Positions 7,251 through 19,909 of a stretch of DNA of 64,000 nucleotides are shown one piece after another. Positions within the stretch are counted from its first letter, which is position 1, and every line of letters begins with the position of its first letter. The translations under genes and the position numbers were made by a program. Source of the stretch: Musa acuminata AAA Group (lineage: Eukaryota; Streptophyta; Magnoliopsida; Zingiberales; Musaceae); assembly GCF_036884655.1 (NCBI RefSeq), contig NC_088342.1, forward strand, positions 33,292,001-33,356,000. Direction: 5' to 3'. A model generated the notes under the pieces. That model did not search any database, was not told the origin of the DNA, and saw nothing but the letters and a program-made list of their open reading frames with translations.

Positions 7251-10200
7251 AGATCTAACCGTGGAGGGGAATATTACAACAGAAATGACGGCTCAAGTGA
7301 ATAACGTCGAGGACCATTTGCTCTATGCTTAGAGGAGTGTGGAATTATCCCTCTGTATAAAATGCCAAGGTCACCTAACATGAATGGTGTAGTTGAAAGA
7401 CGAAACTGCATACTTAAAGACATAGTAAGAAATATGATTTTTTAATCTACTTTGCCAGAGTCACCCTGAAGAGAAGCAATAAAAACTATAGCTTACATTC
7501 TTATAGAGTACCAATTAAAGCAACTACAAAAACACCTTATGAGCTTTGGACCGGAAGAAAGCCTAGTCTAAGACACTTTCATAGGTTGTCTATCTAAGAC
7601 AAGGCTTTACAGGCCTAACGAAAAGAAATTGGAACCCCAAACAATAAGCAATTATTTTATTGGTTATTCTGAACGATCTAAGGGGTACAAATTTTATAAT
7701 CCCAAATCAATAAATATTTTTGAGACGAGTATTGCTACAAGGATATTGAGTTTGGGGGGAGAAATAAGGTTAAAGACTTTACGTTTGAGGAAGAATTGGT
7801 TCAATTTAATCCAATTTATATAGTTGCCACTGATGTGGTAAATTCAATACCTCAAAAGGATATAGTTATTTCAACTCTCATATAGTATAAGAAAATTATT
7901 CATGAGGATCAAACTCAACATCCATAAGAACATATGCCACAAGAGCTAGCACCTTTGTGATGATCCATTAGGGTAAGGAGGAGTGTCATTTCATATGATT
8001 ATATGGTATTTCTCTGGGAACATGAAAAAAGTAGTGATATGATGGAAGATGATCCAATCAACTTCTGTCAAGCCATAGAGGATTCCAATTCTGATAAGTG
8101 GATTAAAGCAATGAATCAAGAGTATAAGTCCATACAAGACAATAAAGTTTGAGAACTTGTCCCATTACTAGAAGGAGTGAAACCTATTGGTTGTAAATGA
8201 ATTTTTAAAACCAAAGGGGATTCTAATGGTAATGTGGAGAGATATAATGCACGTCTTGTGGCAAAGGGCTATACTCAAAAAGAAGGGATTGACTTTAAAT
8301 AAACCTCTCCGGTTTTAACGAATGACTCTTTTAGAATAATTATGGCTTTAGCCACACATTTTGATTTGGAGCTCTTTTAGATGGATGTCAAAATAACAAT
8401 TCTCAATGGAAATATTGATGAAATAATTTATATGGTACAACCAGAATACTTTGTATCAAAAGAACCTAAAGAAAATAATATGTAAATTGATAAAATCTAT
8501 CTATGAGATAAAACATATTGAATCTTGGATTTTGACGATGAAATCAATTAATGAGTTTACGATCTAATGTACATTTAAGTGACGTAGGACTATATTCAAT
8601 CAGGAAAGATAAATTGATTAAAGCGGTGGAATCAAAAGTTGGGCTAAAATGGAACATGTCAGAAGATTGGATGTCGGACCGGAGGAATGGTCGACATATC
8701 AGCAGAAGGCTTCGTGCCATGAGTTCGAGCATCGGGCCAAAAGGATCAGACATTGCACTAAGGAGATCGGGTGTTGCGGATATCAACATGTCGATTGGGC
8801 AATACATCATAAGAGAGGACGATATGCCGAAGGTTCGGGTGAAGCATCGGATGAACCAATGACATGTTGGATAACTTAGAATTCTTACTTATAATAATTT
8901 GTCTAGATCGAAGTAGTTTTAGTTCTAATTGGATTGTTTAGAATGTAATTAGACCAACTCAATTATGGGTTAACTCGGCCTGAATTGGGGTTATTTTGGG
9001 CCAAGTGGAAGGCCCAATTAGTGACCCATAGTTGGCCCAAGCTGTGACACTGCCAGTTTAGGTGATAATATTGCTCAGATACAATCTCCCAGACTGTGTT
9101 AGGCGATGGTACCACCTAGTCTCAAACTAGCAGGCGGTGGTATTGCTAGTACCCCGAAAACCCAAGATGAGATCATTTGGTCCCTAAATTTGAATTCATT
9201 TGGGGCCTAAAAAAGCCCTACTCATCCTTACTCAGTAAACACATCAATTGTGAGTTAAAGAAAAGAAAAATGCTATAGTAATATTATAAAAACTCGTCTC
9301 AAGCTCTCAGTATTATATATGAAGTTTAAGAGAGAGGTGAGGTTGTAAAGGTTATCTCCTAAACCGGTGAAAAGGAGAAAATGGGTGTAAAAGGATAGTT
9401 GATCTTCCTCCGTTGAAAGAAGATCGATAGTGAAAGCCGATGGCCTTGAGTGAAGAGGAATCAGGAGTGGATGCAGGTCACGATGATCGAACCACTATAA
9501 AACTTAGTTTGTATTTATATTTTGTTTTTTACCTTTATTGCAAACTGCTTTACTTGCTCATTACATTTTTATGAACGTTTTCGAGTTAAACATATTTCCA
9601 ATATGATTTTATCGAACGAAATTTTCGAATCGATGTAATTTTTATCGTAAGCACTAATTCACACTCCCCCCCTCTTAGTGCCGATTTCGATCCTAACAAA
9701 ACAAACATCCTTTTAGTAGTATCACAAATTTCATCAAGTAATTATCTCATTTGGTTTTAAGATGAATGTTGTTGATGATTGCATGTATCATAAATTCAGT
9801 GGGAGCAAATTTATTTTACTAATATTTTATATGGATGACATTCTGCTTGCCACTAATGATATAGACATATTGCACGAAACCAAGAGATTTTTATCTAGAA
9901 ATTTTGAGATGAAAGATCTTGGTGATGCCCCTTTTGTATTAGGAATCAAGATACACCGAGATAGATCGCGAGGTATTCTAGGATTATTACAAAGGAACTA
10001 TATCGATAAAGTACTCAAAAGGTTTAGCATATAGGATTGTAAACCAGGAGACACCCCTATCACAAAGGGAGACAAGTTCAGTCTCAATTAGTGCCTTAAA
10101 AAAAATCTGGAAACTTAAGAAATGCAGAAGATTTCCTATGCATTAGCTTTAGGGAGTCTAATGTATGCACAGGTTTGTACGCGTCAAGATATAATGTACA

Positions 10201-10390
10201 TTGTTGGAATGTTAGATAGATACTTAAGCAATCATGGAATGAATCATTGGAATGTAGCTAAAAGAGTCATGAGATATTTAAAGAGAACAAAAGATCATAT
10301 GGGAGATCAGACCATTTGAAGATCATTGGATATTCTGACTCCGATTTTACTAGATGCTAAGACAATATGATTTAATATTCTCCGACACAT
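7251..10390 (+). mobile_element. Decayed Ty1/copia pol: integrase, RT, RNase H (copy 1)
   Basis: Domain order is integrase, RT, RNase H, as in Ty1/copia. Integrase: RSNRGGEYYNRNDGS at 7251 and SPNMNGVVERRN near 7371, then after a frame change TPYELWTGRKPSLRHFHR and SNYFIGYSERSKGYKFYNP (7647). RT: WIKAMNQEYKSIQDNKV (about 8100), VERYNARLVAKGYTQKEG (about 8236), an in-frame break by a solo LTR at 8516, then FYMDDILLATND with the catalytic YMDD (9826) and DLGD..FVLGI. RNase H region: YALALGSLMYAQVCTRQDIM (10135). At least ten stops plus frameshifts make it dead. Gag, protease and its own LTRs are not found; the left edge is cut at the (AT)n tract. Confidence 0.88.
8516..9698 (+). mobile_element. 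Solo LTR, 1183 bp, with 5-bp TSD, inside copia RT (copy 1)
   Basis: The insert starts TATTGAATCTTGG (the expected TG start is mutated to TA) and ends GATCCTAACA. It is flanked by AAACA at 8511-8515 and 9699-9703, a 5-bp target duplication. It splits the host RT between the KSIY..K motif and the segment leading to YMDD; removing it and one AAACA restores host order. The TTGAATCTTGGATTTTGA start and the CCTCTTAGTGCCG..TCCTAACA end are typical of plant copia LTRs. No internal region or second LTR is present. Open frames inside (such as 8551-8862) are chance. Confidence 0.8.
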
Positions 10391-11246
10391 TCAAAAATAA
10401 TAATTAATTATAAAAATAATATATAATTAATCTAGAATTATACACATGAATACATTTAATGAGACTTATATTTTATAATTTATAATTTATAATTTATACA
10501 AATACTATATTGTGGAGCATGACATAGTTGTAATATGCTTAGACATCTAAGATTACAATTAATTAAAGGTCAAAGAGAGTTAAGTTGGTAATTGCTGATT
10601 TATTTGGCAAATCAAAAATTTATGGCTATTGAATTGACTTGCTAAATACATAAGAAAGATCAGAAAAACTCAACCATATGACTTTAACTTAGTGTAAAAA
10701 AAAATCTAATTAATGAAATACGATGTTAATTTAAAGCTGAAGTAAATGCATTCTGAAAGTAGAAATTTATTCAGAAAAAAGGAAAGAAAAAAGTGTAAGA
10801 GTTGTTTGTATTAGTTTGAAAATAGTATCTCATTCATTTCAATATAGTGCTACTTGATTAACCTCTCATCAGATTCTATCGTTATTGTTGGAGAAGCATC
10901 TTATGCTTATATTTACAGTGTGCAAAACTAGGAGGAAAAAGAAAGGCCATGCTCAACATCAAACACAATGAAAAAGTATTGCATTTCGGAAGGAGATTAT
11001 TATCAAACCATGAGTGCTTTCAACGTTCCCAAAAATGACGGCACAGTTCCAGTGGAAGAATAGTCAATACTCTGAAATTTGGAACCTATTTTTCTGAAGC
11101 AAAATCTCAAAATATATTATGCTGCAATGGAGCAATGGTTCAGTTCTTTTCATTGCAATCTGAGGCCATCAAAAAATTACAATCTGTCCAGAAAATTCAG
11201 ACGTAAGTGAATTTGAACGATCCCTCCAAGTACTTCAACATCAAGG
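10391..11246. other. AT-rich spacer and 3' flank of the Yae1-type gene
   Basis: No coding signal is present on either strand. The part from about 11000 to 11246 is probably the 3' untranslated region of the minus-strand Yae1-type gene; AATATATT-type stretches near 11110 could serve polyadenylation. Equivalents are 23050-23898, 35706-36561, 48391-49239 and 61033-61881. Confidence 0.5.
10475..10495. repeat. ATAATTT 7-bp tandem repeat, 2 or 3 copies
   Basis: There are three units here and in copy 3 (from about 35790), and two in copies 2, 4 and 5 (near 23134, 48475 and 61117). The state does not follow the nested pattern of the substitutions, so it has changed more than once or moved by gene conversion. 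Confidence 0.9.
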
Positions 11247-11984
11247 TCATTCTTCTTCCTCTCCTTTTACAACATCAACACTTGCTTTGATTTCAGAAGA
11301 CTCACTTACAAGTAACATAAGCTCCTTGAAAAAGAAGTCTAACTTATTGCAGTCAAAATCTTCGATTGCCGATGATACTGTCGCTTTTGATCTTTGATGA
11401 GATTGTTTATTTTCTTGTTGTAGTTGAAAGTGATACATTCTCAGAGCATCGTCCGTGGAAATCTCTTGAACGGGCTTGTAAAGACTTTGAAACGTGCATC
11501 TGTCTTCAAGCTTCTTAACTAACTTTTCTTTGAATTGATCTGGGAGGTTTACAAATGCACTACGAAATAATGTAGGAAAAATAAGATACCAAAATTCTTC
11601 TGCAGAAAGAGATCAGTAAATACTATCACTTTTCACCTTGTGATGCCTCTAACAATTCCCCATTTGTAACCACTGCTTGCAGATTGCTTAAACCCAATGT
11701 TGAAGCCCTCTTGGGCAGAAGCTTCCTTTCCTGCAGATATACCATCTCGATAACCCATATAAACTTTTGTCAAGGGTTCCATATGATACATCCTCAAGTT
11801 TAAAGCCCTAAAAGTTTTACTATGAAGAGTTTTGGACAAAGGATATGCATATCATTTATAGATTGCAAGGATACTGTATAAAATTGATCATAACGCCTCT
11901 TCTGTTCTCTGTTTAAGTCAGCATCTGAGATTTCATTCAGAAGCCCATCATCACACCAAGAATCATCAGAAGCATGCTCTGGAA
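11247..11984 (-). CDS. Yae1-domain protein, three exons, N-terminus not found (copy 1)
   Basis: Exons on the minus strand: 11984-11875 (SDDSWCDDGLLNEISD..REQKRRYDQFYT), about 11763-11637 (GYRDGISAGKEASAQEGFNI then GFKQSASSGYKWGIVRGIT), and 11559-11247 (ending KGEEEE and TGA). Intron 2 (11560-11636) is GTGAAA..TTCGTAG and joins AG|T into an in-frame Ser, giving GITSAFVNLPDQFKEKL. Exon 2 shows the Gly-every-fourth-residue (deca-GX3) pattern that defines the Yae1 N domain. The conserved SDDSWCDDG and LPD.FKEKL flanks match plant Yae1-type proteins. In yeast and humans Yae1 pairs with LTO1 to deliver Fe-S clusters to Rli1/ABCE1, which acts in ribosome recycling. The exon 1 donor (ACA|GTATCC, phase 0) does not join in frame to the nearest exon 2 acceptor, and no start codon exon was identified, so the gene may be incomplete. 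Confidence 0.72.
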
Positions 11985-12376
11985 CTAAAACTAACTCATT
12001 AGCATATTAAACTTTGTATTTGGTCAAAACAACCATGGCAGTATATCATACAACTTCCACAAAAGGCATCATGTAAATGCTACATAAACACCAAAGAGAC
12101 CAAAATGTCATCTAATATATCCATAATATAGTCACTAATTTGAGGAAGAATGAAATTAAAATTTTAGTTTTGATGAAACTATACTCTGCACATGAATTGC
12201 TATGCATGCATCTAGGCCAATCAAATTCAATCGTCTCTGACTTTAAAGGAACAATTCATTCGATTCCAAAATCTCCACATGTGCATGCTCGCTCAATAGC
12301 AGAAATGAAAAAGAAACAGTAAAACAATATGATGCATGAGCAATTAAATTAATTTATTAATAAAATAAATTTAATT
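11985..12376. other. Upstream flank of the Yae1-type gene, no exon recognised
   Basis: A splice acceptor-like TAGTTTTAG directly precedes exon 1, implying an upstream exon, but no short coding exon with an ATG and a donor is convincing between here and the unit junction. Short plus-strand frames (12140-12322) have no coding support. Equivalents are 24637-25028, 37300-37691, 49978-50369 and 62620-63011. Confidence 0.5.
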
Positions 12377-12822
12377 TGTTTAGAGATATTTTACATATGT
12401 AATAACATGAAAATATCTACTCAACGAGGAGAAAAAGAAAGAAAAAATACAACAAAAAAGAAATCATATTATTGAAAATTACAAATCTTGATTGAATATC
12501 TTAAAGATTCATCTCTATAAAGATGAAAGATTATCAATCAAAAATATCATGAAGAGAGGAAGACTATTTCTCAAATCAAATCAGAAACGAAGAACAAGAT
12601 ATCATATATTTGATTTGATGCGATTGTAATTTTTTAAATTTCTGTAATTTTCTTTTTATTCTTATACTTGAGCATATAAAAATGGGCTATAACATTGTAA
12701 TGTATGAATAAAAAAAGGATCCATGAATCAAGTTTTTTTCCTTTCCCACCTTGTGAGGCATGCGGAGGTGCAAGACTTCTATCCTAGGAGTGTTATCTTT
12801 GAGCCAATTGGATAGTTATACA
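12377..12822 (+). mobile_element. Possible degraded solo LTR across the unit junction
   Basis: This AT-rich stretch begins TGTTTAGAG and ends AGTTATACA. It holds a TATA-like AGCATATAAAAATGG and, 40 nt on, AATAAAAAAAGG, the spacing expected of an LTR promoter and polyadenylation region. The flanks (TAATT, TTTGC) are not a target-site duplication, so the borders are unproven. Equivalents are 25029-25474, 37692-38137, 50370-50815 and 63012-63457, with a cut copy at 1-153. It could equally be plain intergenic DNA. Confidence 0.25.
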
Positions 12823-14178
12823 TTTGCTTATTATTTTTAGTTATTATCTTTCACTTTTCTCTTTCTATTCCTCCACTATGAAAGTAATTTGTTGTTGCTC
12901 GTCCTACATGCCAACCAATATTGAACACTTCAAAATTAAATATACCATCACATAAGTCTCAGAGATATAACCGCAGTGCCTCACCACAATGCTAAAAACT
13001 TTGCAAATATCTAGTATTGGTAACAAACCTCATAGCAAACTTTTTACCTTCATCCTCTTGTGATGATCTAAGCATGTCCTACAAATAAATCAATTTGTTC
13101 CAAAGAGAAACAGAAGAATAGAAATAGCAGGTGCCACCAATTCCACCAAGTAAACCTTTTTCATATAAAAATATGACCAAAAGTATCAAATTTATGAGGA
13201 AAAAAAAAGCTCACTGAGGGAAAGAACAAGGGTGATCTAGAAGTTGTCCGCTTGCGGAGGGAGGGCAGCCATCAGAGTTAGAGCTTATCGGGAGAATCAC
13301 ATCAATCGGATCGATAAGCAGCAAAAACACATAGTCCTAGATTAATCATGAGGACCAGATTGATGGCGGAAAAGAATCTTGCACTGCATCTTCTTTAGGG
13401 TTTTCGAACTAGAAAAGTGCGAGAAGGGAATTGGGGGCTAACCGTGAAGTTCTGAACAAGATATGGTCGATTGTAATGCATTAAATAAATTTGTGAGAGA
13501 GTAGGGAACTCTCTTCTTTCCTTAGAGAGAGAAGCTCTGGGTTTCTAAGGCGATAAGGACAACCCCATTGCCTTCTCCCTCCTTAATTCCACCTTTGATG
13601 CGACCCAACCACACCCTTCCCCACCCCCCCCCGCCCCCAACTACTGGCTTCACATCCCCTACTTGGCTCTCTCCTTGCATCCATTGTTGTTCCCCTCCCT
13701 AGGGTGTCATCATCTTCTTCTGTGGTGTCGATCCCTTCAGTTAGGGTTCCTGGAGTGATGCCAAGCCAGACCCCTAAGGTTTTCTCCTTTGGCAAGTACC
13801 AAGAAAAATGGGCCACTCCATCGGGATCCTTCCAATGCCCCTCCGCCTTCCAAGAAGAGCCAATTGGATGGCCCTTTCACTGGAAAGAGCATCTCTTAGG
13901 CATTGATGTTAATTGGTCCTTCATATGGGCCAGATGCAAGTTCACTACTATCTTCTTCTTTGTTTAACCGGATCTATGATGCTTCTAAGGATTTCATCGA
14001 ATTTGACGAAAAAACTCCTCATGAATGGCAAAAACCTTGAATATCTAGTTTGATCAATCATTTCCTCCGACTTCGACTTTGGATTTCCTGAAATATGTGG
14101 TTTCTCACTAATGGAAATGTTCTTTGGTGTCCCAAGTGATCAATTTGGCTTAAGGTTTTTTTTTGCTTTCAATTTTTT

Positions 14179-14829
14179 TCTAAAGCGGAGGTTGTTCGCA
14201 TCCTCACCGAGGGACCATGGACCATTCGAGGGGAGGTTTTGTATCTGATGCCCAAGAAAGCTAATTTCCAGCCTCTCACAGAGAGGATCTCATCTGTCCC
14301 TATCTAGGTGTAGTTCGTCAATCTTCCTTTGGAGTACTGGAACAGAATGTGTTATTAATCTTGGTTCTCTCCTAGGTCGTCCCCTAAAGAATGATGAATG
14401 TTCTTTCTCGTTTGAAAGGGGTCGATATGTAAGGTTAGTATAGAAATCGATCTTTCAAAACCCCATAAGCAGTATGACTGGGTCACCTAAAGAAAGGAAT
14501 TTTCCAAACTGTTTCATATGAGAATTTACCTTTGGTGTGTTTCAAGTATAGTTGTGTGGGTCATAAAGTGGATTTGCCCTCTAGTTTCGATGACTTCTTT
14601 GACTTCCTCCCTTGTTTTTCTGGACTCTTCTCACAAGGCCGACCCCCAAAAGGGTGTGGAGCAACCCCCTTCCGATTTAGATGGCTCTATTACCCTAAGG
14701 GAGGTTGGGTCTTCTCACTTAGAGCTGGACCTCTTTGGTCCATGGATTAAAGTTGAGAAGCGTTGCCCGATTGGTCGTCGACACAGCCAAGCCAACGCTG
14801 ATCGAAATCGATCGGAATAGGGGGGTGGG
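14179..14829 (+). pseudogene. DUF4283-type LINE remnant (copy 2)
   Basis: Same broken ORF as at 1510-2160. I see no difference from copy 1 within it, including the two TAG codons after SVPI and the degenerate zinc knuckle. Confidence 0.7.
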
Positions 14830-14916
14830 GTGGTGCCATGTCGAGGAAGCGATCGAGGCCATTGGTTTCCTCTGCTCCTTGAGATATTGGCACACATACA
14901 GGTCACATGCCCCCTA

Positions 14917-15339
14917 CACTATAAGAAAAATAGTTATTAACCATGAACAAAAGTTGTCACTAAAAGAATTAGTGCAAAATGAGCCATCACTAGCTTCCGT
15001 CAGCATAGATCTCGTGGCTAAAAGTTTTAGTAACAAAAAAAGACACATATGTCATTAAATTATAGTTTTTAGTGATAGTTTATATTTGTAGCTAAAACAT
15101 TAAATTCTATCGCTAAAAATAAATAAATTGATAAATTAATATTTCTGTGACAACAATTGGTTATGAACACTTCTGTCACTAAAAGAATTGACTAACAATT
15201 TTAGTGACAATATAATTAACTCTTACTGATTAAATGGAAAAGATAATAATAATTTAGTGATGGCTTGACCTGTCACTAAAATATAAAAAAAATTAGTAAT
15301 GGATTATTTGAGTGTCACTATACTGTCAATAATAATTTT
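14917..15339 (+). mobile_element. CACTA-type terminus (copy 2)
   Basis: Same terminus and subterminal repeats as 2248-2670, with no change seen. Confidence 0.55.
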
Positions 15340-16776
15340 ATTAATTACCTATCAATTTTTAATAATTTCAAAATCATACCAAAACTTTTTCATAAATTCA
15401 AGATAAAATTATTGATATTTGAAACTTCACATTACAATCTTTATTTTATCCAAAAATCAATATCAAAGTGAGACAATTATAAATTCCACATCATCTCGAA
15501 AAAAAATACATCAAGATATCTTTATATCTTCATTCTTGAACTCTCCTGTGTCATCTTGTGCATCTTGCGTGAAGTCACAATTGCACAATATATACAGACA
15601 AGTCACAATTGTTAGAGTTGCATAGTAGAGTTGAATAGTCCATCACTATTATCCCATGTTTGCAAATGCAAATGGTTAAGAAGGTGAGGAAACTGAAACC
15701 CTATTCTTCACACATTATTTCTTGCTATTATACTATGGAGGTATATGCAAGTTTTCCTTTATGTCAACCTACTGCTGACATTACATACTTTTTATTTTCA
15801 GAGTTAAGAACTGTTGTATATGAAAATAAAAGCAATTTTATGGTTGATTTCATTGATAAAACATAAACATGTCAAGATTGTTAGCAGTCCATAACAAGTT
15901 TCTAGTGTACTGCAGCCTAAAATTGGAATCCAAAATCAGATTAAAGCTTTCTAAAAGATATACCTCTTAAGTGAAGTAAAGCAGCATGCAAGCTTAGATA
16001 TATCAGTGTTGCCAAGCATTGAAATAAAGTGATATAGAAACAGAAAATATCGAAGTCAAGTTCATCTTCCTAAGCGAGGGGAGGCCCGAAGCGCGTCGCT
16101 TGGGCGCTCGCCCGAGCCCAGGCGTCGGGCGAGCACCCGGGTTAAACCCAGCGACCGAACCAGCGTTTTAGGTCTGGTTCAATCTCCGGTGCTTTAGTTG
16201 GTCCAATCGAACCAACTAAAGCACCGATATCAGCCTTCTTCTCACGACTTCCCCAACTCTAACCCCGCTCGCCACTTCCACTCCCACTGCCGCTGCCACT
16301 GCTACCGCTATCGCTGCCACTATCGTCGCTCGTCGCTCTTGCTCTCGCTGCCGCTGCCACTGTCGTCGCTCGCCGCTCCCGCTCTCGCTCCCCCCTGCTC
16401 GCTGCTACCGCTGCCACTATCGCCGCTCCCGCTGCCACTACTCGCTGTTACTGCTGTCGCTGCCACTATCGTCGCTCGCCACTCCTGCTCCCGTTGACAC
16501 TGTTGCCGCTCCCGCTGCCTCTGCTCGCTACTACTGCTGCTGCTGCCACTATCGCCGCTCGCCGCTCCTACTCCCGCTACTCGTTACTACCACTGTCGTT
16601 GCCACTGTCGCCGCTCCCGTTGCCATCGCTCGCCGCTACCGCTGCCGCTGCCACTATCGCTTCTCGTTGCTACCGCTGCCGCTGCTCTCAGTCAGTAGCC
16701 TCAGTCTTCCTCTTACTCACACTCTTCTTACTTCAATAGTATACTGTTATCAATATATTAACAATATGCTACTAAC

Positions 16777-16998
16777 CAAGGTTCGTCGTACCGTACCGTA
16801 CAGGCGTTTCGACCCGAGCTCGGTACGGTACGGTACGGTACCGGTGTACCGGGCGGTACATCAGGGCGTACCGAACAATTTTATACTTTTTTCATACTGT
16901 AGCACTGTAGCGGTATCGGGCGATCCGCATACCGGTAACCTATCGGATCGGTACGTACCGCCGGGTACGGATGGTACGCTTCGGTATGATAGACCTTG
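16777..16998. mobile_element. 222-bp GTACCG-rich MITE (copy 2)
   Basis: Intact termini CAAGG and CCTTG, with CTACTAAC on each side. Confidence 0.78.
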
Positions 16999-17369
16999 CT
17001 ACTAACTATATACTAGTAATAGTATTTTTATTTATTAGATTAATAATATATTATTTTGATTTTAATACTATTAATTTTTATTTATTTAAAATTATTATTA
17101 GGTTTCAGAATAAATGATATATTTTTATTTAAATAAATATATTTATTAATTATATTATATATTTTTATATTTTAGCGTCTCGCTTCACTCAGACGAACGC
17201 CTAGCACCTCGGACGTTTTTGGACCTTAGCACCTTTTGGCACCTAGCGCCTTTTCAATCAATGCTTGTAACAAAATTGCAAACTCTCTTTAATGCATCTC
17301 AACTCCCAAAGCTTTGACAACACAACAACTTATAGCTAAACAATGAAAAACAAGACCAAGTTTATATAC

Positions 17370-17895
17370 CATTTATGCCCTCCATTCCAGCTCTGACAAT
17401 AGGCCGAGCACTTGAGTAGCTGCGGAAGGACCAAAAACTCTTATCTACAAAACATAAATAAATGTTACACAATGGCACTTCCCGTGATTCACCATCCAAA
17501 TTCGAGCAATCAACAATCCAAATAACATAATTAATCAAATTAAAGCCCCACGCCCCCACAATCCAAACCCTAATTGAGATTTCCCAAGAGGATCCGCCAC
17601 GATGAACCTCACGAGAAACATAGAAGAAAAGGCATAATCCAAATAGAACCGAGAATCCACGCAGAACAAATACAACCCTGAGCAATTAAACGGAAATCGA
17701 GACGAGCTCCATAGCAAAAGAAACAAGAGCATATCAATGCGTCGCAATAGGAACGGGGTAGGAGAAAGGAGTGGAGGCAAACCTGGGGGCAGGGCCCGAC
17801 GACGGGATCGATCGCCTGAGGAGCAAAGGTAGGGGTTTTCGACGAGCGGGACAACTGGGTGGGACGAGTGAAGCTCCGTCTCTCGATCTCGTCTT
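17370..17895 (-). pseudogene. Gene fragment A (copy 2)
   Basis: Same two pieces. The only change seen is G to A at 17633, inside the intron-like part. Confidence 0.4.
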
Positions 17896-19071
17896 CCTCG
17901 CCCGCTCCTATTTCGCTGTTGGTGGCGACGCACGGACGTGAGGGGATCATTAAATCGCAACTACAGAGAGAAGCAGTGTAGAACGAGGAGGTCGAGGAGC
18001 AGTGACGGCCAGGACCGAAGAGCCAAGTAAGAATCCGCCATTTCCACCGTCTCTCTCTCTCACTCTCCCTGCCTCCGGGGGTGATATGGCGAGGGCGTCT
18101 CATGCTTAGTGACGCGGTTGATATCGGATTCGGGGAGTGGCCTCCGGAGCCGTCGGATCCGGGTGGGGTTGCAGCCGCCGCCGTTCTCCCTGTAGTTGCG
18201 ATTTAATGATCCCCTCACGTCCGTGCGTTTTAATGATCCCCTCACGTTCCTCGCCCGCTCCTATTTCGCTGTTGGTGGCGACGCACGGACGTGCGTTTTA
18301 ATGATCCCCTCACGTCCGTGCGTTTTAATGATCCCCTCACGTCCGTGCGTTCTCCGCTCAAAATGGTGACGCACGGACGTGAGGGGATCATTAAAACGCA
18401 CGGACGGACGTGAGGGGATCATTAAATCGCACGGACGTGAGGGGATCATTAAAACGCACGGACGTGAGGGGATCATTAAAACGCACGTCCGTGCGTCGCC
18501 ACCAACAGCGAAATAGGAGCGGGCGAGGAACGTGAGGGGATCATTAAAACGCACGGACGTGAGGGGATCATTAAATCGCAACTACAGGGAGAACGGCGGC
18601 GGCTGCAACCCCACCAGGATCCGACGGCTCCGGAGGCCACTCCCCGAATCCGATATCAACCGCGTCACTAAGCATGAGACGCCCTCGCCATATCACCCCC
18701 GGAGGCAGGGAGAGTGAGAGAGAGAGACGGTGGAAATGGCGGATTCTTACTTGGCTCTTCGGTCCTGGCCGTCACTGCTCCTCGACCTCCTCGTTCTACA
18801 CTGCTTCTCTCTGTAGTTGCGATTTAATGATCCCCTCACGTCCGTGCGTTTTAATGATCCCCTCACGTTCCTCGCCCGCTCCTATTTCGCTGTTGGTGGC
18901 GACGCACGGACGTGCGTTTTAATGATCCCCTCACGTCCGTGCGTTTTAATGATCCCCTCACGTCCGTGCGATTTAATGATCCCCTCACGTCCGTCCGTGC
19001 GTTTTAATGATCCCCTCACGTCCGTGCGTCGCCATTTTTCTTGGTACTTGCCAAAGGAGAAAACCTTAGGG
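17896..19071. repeat. Long modular inverted repeat (copy 2)
   Basis: Arms at 17929-18349 and 18428-18848, with the same single arm mismatch as copy 1. No other change seen. Confidence 0.9.
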
Positions 19072-19282
19072 TCAAATACTCATCTTGTAAATGAGCTTAC
19101 AACAACATAATCAAATTAATATTTTATTTATAAAAAATTAATTTATTTTAAGCTTTCGATTTTTGGTAAGTTAGTCTACGTCGGTTTTGACACGAATTGA
19201 AATGTTTGTCGGCGCTCTCTCTCTGTCTTAGAACTATTTTCTTGGCAACGAGGATATGAAAACAAAAATGAACAAACCCTCA

Positions 19283-19477
19283 TCACTCGATAACAGAACA
19301 ATACCATGAAGAGCAAACCAAAATAACAACAATCCATATCACTTGAATCGAACCAGAACCTTTCATCAACGAGATTAATGTCGAGGAGGTCTCGAGGAAG
19401 CAATTTCTTAAAAGCATAAACTCGTCCTCCTCCTTCATCGGCACCTCCTCACCAACTTTGAAACCCGCCGTCTTCAA
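19283..19477 (-). pseudogene. Gene fragment B (copy 2)
   Basis: Identical to the copy at 6614-6808 as far as I can see. Confidence 0.4.
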
Positions 19478-19868
19478 TCAAGTCATTGGGAATAAGGGGT
19501 TGGCTGCGCGGGAGAGGGAGGAGTGAAGTATTTAGGATGGTGGAGAGAGAGGGAGGAGAGGAGAGGAGAGCGTGGGCCGTGATTCCTGATCTCGTTTGCG
19601 GAGCTGGAGATTGGTATTTCCACTAGGGTTCGCCTACAATCGCGCACCACCAAGAAGGCCGTGACACGTTATTTCTTTTTCAAAACATTTATATCCCAAC
19701 TTGCTTAAGTTGAATCGACCGACTCTAAGTCAACTCGTAACTCCATTCTAGTCAAGCTTTGTATCCGATTCAAACGTCAGGTCCAGCTCCAAATCTCAAT
19801 CTGGGCCGTAGGATCACATGATCCTACGATCTTGATCACAAATTTGATGACCGCATCTAATTCAACAG

Positions 19869-19871
<3 letters not shown>

Positions 19872-19902
<31 letters not shown>
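19872..19902. repeat. (AT)n microsatellite, 31 nt (copy 2)
   Basis: Ten bases shorter than in copy 1. Confidence 0.97.
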
Positions 19903-19908
<6 letters not shown>

Positions 19909-19909
19909 T

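Larger units (their letters stand above)
1..12669 (+). repeat. Tandem unit copy 1 (12669 bp)
   Basis: This is the first of five complete head-to-tail copies of one composite unit. The start is only where the window opens, because phase is arbitrary in a tandem array. It differs alone from the other copies at 4326 (G, others C, in the terminus of the 222-bp MITE), in the solo LTR near 9527 (others read TTGTTG), and at 9927 (GCC Ala in the RT remnant, others ACC Thr). It has an (AT)n tract of 41 nt and three copies of the 7-bp ATAATTT repeat. Copies 1 and 2 share the shorter form at about 4652, where copies 3 to 5 carry 6 extra bases. Confidence 0.97.

Noticed and set aside
8544..8879. Overlapping 76-103 codon frames on both strands
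   Set aside because: They lie inside the non-coding solo LTR and have no domain.
2248..10849. A single 8.6-kb CACTA element ending at ATATAGTG followed by CTA (10850-10852)
   Set aside because: The 3-bp match to CTA and the partial terminal match could be chance; the right side has no subterminal GTCACTAAAA motifs and no transposase lies between.
12377..12822. A confident solo LTR at the unit junction
   Set aside because: It has TG..CA ends and promoter-like motifs but no target duplication and no recognised family; kept at low confidence.
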